A stretch of DNA of 64,000 nt. Origin: JAODBQ01 sp047602055. Its GTDB lineage: Bacteria > Actinomycetota > Acidimicrobiia > Acidimicrobiales > Ilumatobacteraceae. The DNA is taken from assembly GCA_047602055.1 (NCBI GenBank), contig JASGIG010000001.1:1-64000 (forward strand), in the 5' to 3' direction. Below, piece after piece: positions 59,784-64,000 of this stretch. The notes beneath the pieces were generated by a model. The model did no database searches and was not told the DNA's origin. It was given only the letters and a program-made list of their open reading frames with translations. Positions within the stretch are counted from its first letter, which is position 1, and each line of letters begins with the position of its first letter. The position numbers and the translations under genes were made by a program.

Positions 59784-60562
59784 GACGACAAGTCGACCAG
59801 CACCACCGCAGCGGCGACGGCCGCGAGCACGACGGCGGCGAGCACGGCGACGACGAAGACCACCGGCGCCGGTACCGCCACGACGGGAACGACGACCGGA
59901 AGCACCGCAGCAAGCGGCGGCGAGCAGGTCGACCCCGGCAGCAGGGACCCGCCGCGCGCGGGCGTCGGGTCGGTCGACAGCGTCTACGAGGGCACCAGCG
60001 GGTTCGAGCTCGACCCGGCCGACTGCCCGGCGGACTGGGACCCCCAGCAGGGCATCACCGACACAGAGATCAGGCTCTTCGACAGCCTGCCGACGTCCGG
60101 CCCGCTCGCCGGCTTCGGCCTGGCGGCCGACGGCGCCAAGGCGTGCTTCGAGTACATCGACGACGACGGCGGCATCGACGGGCGCAACATCGTCCTCGAC
60201 GCGCCAAGGACGACGGCCACCAGCCCGACACGACGAAGACCAACGTCGACGAAGCGATCGGATCGGGCGACGACGCCGAGCTCTACGGCACGCTCGGCAC
60301 GGCGAGCAACCAGGCGATCTGGGACACGACCGACGACGAGTGCATGCCCCAGCTGCGCAACGGCAGCGCCGCCGCACGGTGGGGCGACGTCGAGGGCCAC
60401 CCGTGGACCACGGGCATGACGCTCGACTACGTCACCGAGCCCGCCCTGTGGCCCAGGTGGCTGGAGAAGGAGAAGCCGAACGCGCTGATCGACCAGGGCC
60501 TCACCGGCAAGGACACCCAGCTCATCCTGAGCTGGAAGGACGTCAACGATCCGGATCGGTGA
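59784..60562 (+). pseudogene. Decayed paralogue of the downstream branched-chain-type substrate binder
   Basis: Pieces in more than one frame (GDDKSTSTTAAAT, VYEGTSGFELDPADCPADWD, ITDTEIRLFDSLPTSGPLAG, TLGTASNQAIWDTTDDECMP, GDVEGHPWTTGMTLDYV) align with the intact gene at 60758. The signal peptide is lost, an indel lies near 60205, and after EKEKPNA the sequence jumps directly to LIDQGLTGKD, deleting ~105 codons present in the intact copy. It ends VNDPDR-stop. Its spacer before 59784 shows no gene. Confidence 0.8.
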
Positions 60563-60621
60563 CCGTGTACTTGACCATCTTGCCGCCCTCGGTGAGGTAC
60601 GCATCCTTGGTGCCTTGCGCC
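60548..60621 (-). pseudogene. Inverted 3' fragment of the same binder gene
   Basis: Read on the minus strand it gives GTKDAYLTEGGKMVKYTVTD followed by PDR and a stop, nearly identical to residues near the C-terminus of the intact binder (DNA ~62170-62230). It overlaps the end of the decayed copy at the palindrome GATCCGGATC, the probable inversion joint. Confidence 0.8.
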
Positions 60622-60757
60622 GTTGCGCACCTTGACTTGCGCGACGGCGGAGTGGATGTCACGATCGATCGTGAACGGGAGATCTGGCAGGCGTACGGGG
60701 TTCCTCGGCGTTGGCCAACACGACCTGGCATCGGGCCAGGCTTCACAAGGGGGAAGC

Positions 60758-62356
60758 GTGATCAGCAAGCGATGGAAGACGGCATTCGCCGTCGGCGTCG
60801 TCGCCTCGTGCGTCCTCGCTGCATGTGGCAGCGACGACAAGGGCACGAGCACGACGGCGGCAGCGTCGACGACCGCCGGCGGAGCGACGACGACGGCGGG
60901 TGGGGCGACCACCACGGCCGGCGGAGCGACGACCACCGCTGGCGGGGCGACGACGACGGCCGGCGGGGCGACCACCACGGCGGGCAGCGGTGGTGGCTCC
61001 GGTAGCGAGAGCATCGATCCTGGGAGCAAGTCGCCCGCACCGGCGGGCGTCGGCCTGGTCGACGGCGTCTACAAGGGCACCAGCGGGTTCGACCTCGACC
61101 CGAAGGATTGCCCGAGCGACTGGGACCCGAAGCAGGGCATCACCGACACTGAGATCCACCTGTTCTCCAGCCTGCCGACGTCCGGTCCGCTGGCTGGCTT
61201 TGGCCTGCTCGCCGACGGCGCCAAGGCGTACTTCAAGTACATCAACGACAACGGCGGCGTGGACGGGCGCAGCATCGTCCTCGACGCCAAGGACGACGGC
61301 TACCAGCCGGACAAGACGAAGACCAACGTCGACGAGGCGATGGGCTCGGGCGACTACGCCGCGCTGTTCGTCACGCTGGGCACGCCGAACAACCTGGCCG
61401 TGTGGGACGCGACGAACGACGAGTGCATGCCGCAGCTGCTCAACGGCACCGGCGCCGCGCAGTGGGGCGACGTCGAGGGCCACCCGTGGACCACGGGCAT
61501 GCAGCTCGACTACTTCACCGAGGCCTCGCTGTGGGCCAAGTGGCTGGAGAAGGAGAAGCCGAACGCCAAGGTCGCCGAGCTGACGTTCAACAGCGACTTC
61601 GGGCAGAGCTACCACAACGGCTTCGCGTTCGCGATCAAGGGCTCGGGCATCTCGGTCGTCGACCAGGAGACCCACGAGCCCACCGCGGCGAACCTCGACA
61701 ACCAGTTCACCACCCTCGCCGCGTCCGGCGCGGACACGCTGCTGCTGGAGACGTCGGGCGCGTTCTGCACCCAGGCAATGGCTGCCGTCGAGAAGCAGAC
61801 GAGCTGGCACCCGCAGGTGATCATGTCCAGCACGTGCGGTTCGCTGAACCAGTTCTTCCAGCCGCTCATCGACCAGGGTCTCACCGGCAAGGACACGATG
61901 ATCATCCAGAACTTCAAGGACATCAACGATCCGGAGCTGCAGAGCGACCCGATCGTCCAGCTGTACCAGAAGACGATGCAGGAGCAAGGTCTGGACTACA
62001 AGGTCACGACCTACGCGACGGGCTGGATCTTCGGCTGGTTCATGGTCGACATCCTGAAGAACGCGGCGACCTACGAGGGTGGTCTCGACCGCGGCAACAT
62101 CATGCTCGCGGCCCGCAACATCCACGAGACCAACCCGTTCCTCATCAACGGGCTGACGTCGATCACCGACGGCACCAAGGACGCCTACCTCACCGAGGGC
62201 GGCAAGATGGTCAAGTACACGGTGACCGATCCGAAGGCGCTCGGCACCTTCGAGCAGGTTGGTGACCTCATCAACCTCGAGGGCGTGCTCGGCACCTACA
62301 AGACCGTGCAGGAGGCGGCGGTCGCTTCCGGCAGCGCCACCACGACCACGGGCTGA
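60758..62356 (+). CDS. Branched-chain amino acid-type ABC substrate-binding lipoprotein
   Basis: A 532-residue lipoprotein of the LivJ/Peripla_BP_6 class: signal and lipobox VGVVASCVLAACGSDD, a tether of five TTTAGGA repeats, then two lobes (ITDTEIHLFSSLPTSGPLAG, KAYFKYINDNGGVDGRSIVL, GHPWTTGMQLDYFTEASLWA, TFNSDFGQSYHNGF). The 'tDTEI..G....sGp.agf' and 'INDNGGVDGR' blocks are the family marks. No permease or ATPase is adjacent, so the rest of the importer must lie elsewhere. GTG 60758 follows AAGGGGG. A decayed copy lies immediately upstream. Confidence 0.9.
   Translation: MISKRWKTAFAVGVVASCVLAACGSDDKGTSTTAAASTTAGGATTTAGGATTTAGGATTTAGGATTTAGGATTTAGSGGGSGSESIDPGSKSPAPAGVGLVDGVYKGTSGFDLDPKDCPSDWDPKQGITDTEIHLFSSLPTSGPLAGFGLLADGAKAYFKYINDNGGVDGRSIVLDAKDDGYQPDKTKTNVDEAMGSGDYAALFVTLGTPNNLAVWDATNDECMPQLLNGTGAAQWGDVEGHPWTTGMQLDYFTEASLWAKWLEKEKPNAKVAELTFNSDFGQSYHNGFAFAIKGSGISVVDQETHEPTAANLDNQFTTLAASGADTLLLETSGAFCTQAMAAVEKQTSWHPQVIMSSTCGSLNQFFQPLIDQGLTGKDTMIIQNFKDINDPELQSDPIVQLYQKTMQEQGLDYKVTTYATGWIFGWFMVDILKNAATYEGGLDRGNIMLAARNIHETNPFLINGLTSITDGTKDAYLTEGGKMVKYTVTDPKALGTFEQVGDLINLEGVLGTYKTVQEAAVASGSATTTTG
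60878..60982 (+). repeat. Five 21-base tandem repeats encoding the lipoprotein tether
   Basis: Five units of the form GGCGG(A/G)GCGACGACGACGGC, coding GGATTTA. A similar 21-base unit occurs three times in the other binder gene at ~10021-10083. Confidence 0.85.
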
Positions 62357-62454
62357 TCCCTGAAGGACTTGAGCCGACGGGTCGACCTGTGAGCCGAACG
62401 ATGTTCGTCCCGTAGCGATCGGTCGCCTCGCCTATCGGCTCGGCTCCTGCACTG

Positions 62455-62496
62455 CGCCGGCGCCGGACCTGTCATCGACGGGTTCCGGCGCCGGCG
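62455..62496. repeat. 12-bp hairpin before purE
   Basis: CGCCGGCGCCGG (62455-62466) pairs with CCGGCGCCGGCG (62485-62496) around 18 bases, between the binder gene and purE. Possible terminator for the former; the rest of the 190-base spacer has a fragment like repeat C (CGATCGGTCGCCTCG, also at 7800) and no gene. Confidence 0.45.
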
Positions 62497-62547
62497 TCGT
62501 CGCGTCCGGGGTCGTCGCTCCCGGAGCGGCGCGCCAGACTGGCGTGC

Positions 62548-63051
62548 ATGTCTGTCGCCGATGATCCGCTCGTCGCCGTGGTGATGGGATCGGCCAGTGA
62601 CTGGCCGACGATGGGCAAGGCGGTCGAGGTGCTCGGGCAGTTCGGCGTGGCGCACGAGGCCCGGGTGGTGTCGGCCCACCGGATGCCCGACGAGATGTTC
62701 GCCTTCGCCGCCGGCGCACGCGACCGTGGCATGCGGGCGATCATCGCCGGCGCCGGTGGCGCCGCCCACCTGCCCGGGATGCTGGCGGCGAAGACGACCG
62801 TGCCGGTGCTGGGCGTGCCGGTGGCCAGCCGCCACCTCGGCGGGCAGGACTCGCTGTACTCCATCGTGCAGATGCCGCGCGGCGTCCCGGTGGCGACGTT
62901 CGCGATCGGCGAGGCGGGCGCGGCGAACGCCGCGCTGTTCGCGGTGGCGATGCTGGCCGTCGACGACGAACGGCTGGCCGCAGAGCTCGACGCGTTCCGC
63001 AGCTCGCTGCGTGATGCCGCCGCGGCCAACGTGCTGCCGCCGCCCGCATGA
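62548..63051 (+). CDS. purE: N5-carboxyaminoimidazole ribonucleotide mutase
   Basis: A 167-residue purine-synthesis enzyme converting N5-CAIR to CAIR. VVMGSASDWPTMGKAVEVL, VVSAHRMPDEM, IIAGAGGAAHLPGMLAAKT and GGQDSLYSIVQMPRGVPVAT are the class-I PurE blocks including the catalytic His in SAHR. ATG 62548. purK follows in the same direction across a repeat-C spacer. Confidence 0.96.
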   Translation: MSVADDPLVAVVMGSASDWPTMGKAVEVLGQFGVAHEARVVSAHRMPDEMFAFAAGARDRGMRAIIAGAGGAAHLPGMLAAKTTVPVLGVPVASRHLGGQDSLYSIVQMPRGVPVATFAIGEAGAANAALFAVAMLAVDDERLAAELDAFRSSLRDAAAANVLPPPA

Positions 63052-63154
63052 CCGCGATCGTCCTCGCTCGGGGACTGCGCCCCCGGAACCGCTGCGCCAC
63101 ATCGACGTCCGCTCCGCTGGCGCTGCGCTGGCCGTCCGATCACGAGCTGCGCTC
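63052..63154 (+). repeat. Intercistronic repeat family C, copy 3
   Basis: Exactly the purE-purK stop-to-start gap. Starts TGACCG...CGCTCGGGGACTGCGCCCC like the 27.8-kb copy and ends CGATCACGAGCTGCGCTC before ATG, like GGTCACGAGGTGCTCTC before GTG there; the centre is diverged. Confidence 0.6.
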
Positions 63155-64000
63155 ATGATCGTGCCGCCGGCGACGCTCGGGATCCTCGGCGGCGGCCAGC
63201 TCGGCCGCTACTTCGTGCTCGCGGCGCGCACGATGGGCTACCGGACGATGGTCCTCGAACCGGACCCGGGCGCGCCGGCCGGCGCCGTTGCCGACGTCCA
63301 CCTCGTTGCCGCCTACGACGACGCGGCGGCACTCGACCGTCTCGCCGAGTCGTGCGCGGTGGTCACCACCGAGTTCGAGAACCCACCCGCCGCCGCGCTC
63401 GCCCGACTGGCCGCGGCCGTGCCGGTGCACCCCTCACCGCACGCGATCGGCATCGCCCAGGATCGCCGTAGCGAGAAGCGCTTCCTGGCCGCGGCCGGGA
63501 TCCCGGTGGCGCCGTTCACCGTGATCGAGTCGCCCGACGACGTCGCCCTCGCCGAGCGCGACCACACGTTCCCGGCGATCCTCAAGACGGCCCGCCTCGG
63601 CTACGACGGCAAGGGCCAGATCACCGTCGCCGCTGCCGACGACCTGGCCGATGCGTGGGACGCGCTCGACCGCGTGCCGTGCGTGCTGGAGGAGCGCGTC
63701 GTGCTCGACGGCGAGGTGTCGGTGATCGTCGCCCGCTCCGCCGCGGCGCGCAGCGAGCCGATCGCCTATCCGCTGTGCGCCAACGTGCACCACGACGGGA
63801 TCCTCGACGTCACCACCGTGCCCGGCCCGTACGTGCCGGAGGCCTACGAGCTGGCCGGGCGGATCGTCACCGCGCTCGGCTACGTCGGCGTGCTCGCCGT
63901 CGAGCTGTTCGTGACGCCCGACGGCGTGCTGGTCAACGAGCTCGCGCCGCGGCCGCACAACAGCGGGCACTGGACGCTCGACTACAGCGTCACCAGCCAG
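63155..64000 (+). CDS. purK: N5-carboxyaminoimidazole ribonucleotide synthetase (3' end outside window)
   Basis: 282 codons are visible and the frame is open to the window end. An ATP-grasp enzyme that makes N5-CAIR from AIR, bicarbonate and ATP, feeding PurE. TLGILGGGQLGRYFVLAARTMG, TTEFENPP, AILKTARLGYDGKGQ, VVLDGEVSVIVAR and NELAPRPHNSGHWTLDY are the family blocks, so the part up to and including the ATP-grasp Mg site is present. The ATG at 63155 is the first in frame after purE. Confidence 0.95.
   Translation, partial: MIVPPATLGILGGGQLGRYFVLAARTMGYRTMVLEPDPGAPAGAVADVHLVAAYDDAAALDRLAESCAVVTTEFENPPAAALARLAAAVPVHPSPHAIGIAQDRRSEKRFLAAAGIPVAPFTVIESPDDVALAERDHTFPAILKTARLGYDGKGQITVAAADDLADAWDALDRVPCVLEERVVLDGEVSVIVARSAAARSEPIAYPLCANVHHDGILDVTTVPGPYVPEAYELAGRIVTALGYVGVLAVELFVTPDGVLVNELAPRPHNSGHWTLDYSVTSQ

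Noticed and set aside
1..64000. tRNA, rRNA, riboswitch or replication origin
   Set aside because: No TTCGANTC-type T-loops with acceptor stems, no rRNA segments, no recognised riboswitch core and no DnaA-box cluster were seen; a covariance-model search was not possible.

Overview
The window is 64 kb of very GC-rich DNA with strong G/C bias at third codon positions, frequent GTG and TTG starts, ATGA/GTGA stop-start overlaps and many F420- or mycofactocin-type enzymes. It reads as chromosome of an actinobacterium; an Acidimicrobiia-like (Ilumatobacter-type) origin is my inference, not a proof. No rRNA, tRNA, CRISPR array, insertion sequence or prophage was recognised. Genes on both window edges (a cyclophilin at base 1 and purK at base 64000) are cut by the window.

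Layout: 1-7.7 kb holds cyclophilin, an XRE/MmyB regulator, a frameshifted ECF sigma/anti-sigma pair, release factor 3, an acetyltransferase, a DUF4202 protein and a ferredoxin-type nitrite/sulfite reductase. 8.2-13.2 kb is a nitrate/sulfonate-type ABC importer (ATPase, permease, lipoprotein binder) coupled to a QueD-like protein and a GH13 sucrose-phosphorylase-like enzyme. 13.3-20.7 kb carries glutathione peroxidase, a NarL/DesK two-component pair, an ArsR-SRPBCC operon, a short Erm-like methyltransferase, a ClpP, an L,D-transpeptidase and a PAP2-type membrane enzyme. 20.7-24 kb is a damaged zone: acyl-CoA dehydrogenase fragment, VapBC, and two headless gene pieces joined back to back. 24-31.4 kb has an F420-type oxidoreductase, beta-carbonic anhydrase, a GT39 glycosyltransferase with Gly-rich microsatellite, GtrA, an MFS exporter with a crotonase, and a frameshifted MarR. 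31.5-44.7 kb contains a fused two-half ABC exporter, TetR, the amt-glnK nitrogen operon with a GlnR-like box, a DrrAB-like ABC exporter with its own two-component system, a second L,D-transpeptidase and an FrhB-like protein. 44.7-48 kb is a PcrA/UvrD helicase interrupted by a 350-residue intein. 48-59.7 kb is catabolic: luciferase-like oxidoreductase, ferredoxin plus P450, DUF445, alpha/beta hydrolases, three short-chain dehydrogenases and an old-yellow-enzyme/FadH protein of the mycofactocin-associated type. 59.7-64 kb has a decayed then an intact branched-chain-type substrate binder, then purE-purK.

Three things stand out beyond the gene list. First, a palindrome GCAAC-N6-GTTGC occurs three times at 17.2-18.0 kb, once before the SRPBCC-ArsR operon and twice around a good promoter for clpP, suggesting a small ArsR-controlled regulon that includes a protease. 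Second, the spacers between genes are built from recurring dispersed elements: an ~80-bp family at gene 3' ends (five copies, with arms that appear to change together), a GAGCGAGCGCAGCGAGCG family, and an intercistronic family that fills stop-to-start gaps in three unrelated operons. Third, there is an unusual density of single-base frameshifts and gene remnants; several lie in short homopolymers and may be sequence errors, while others (the decayed paralogue with an inverted tail, the back-to-back junction) look like true rearrangements or a chimeric assembly.
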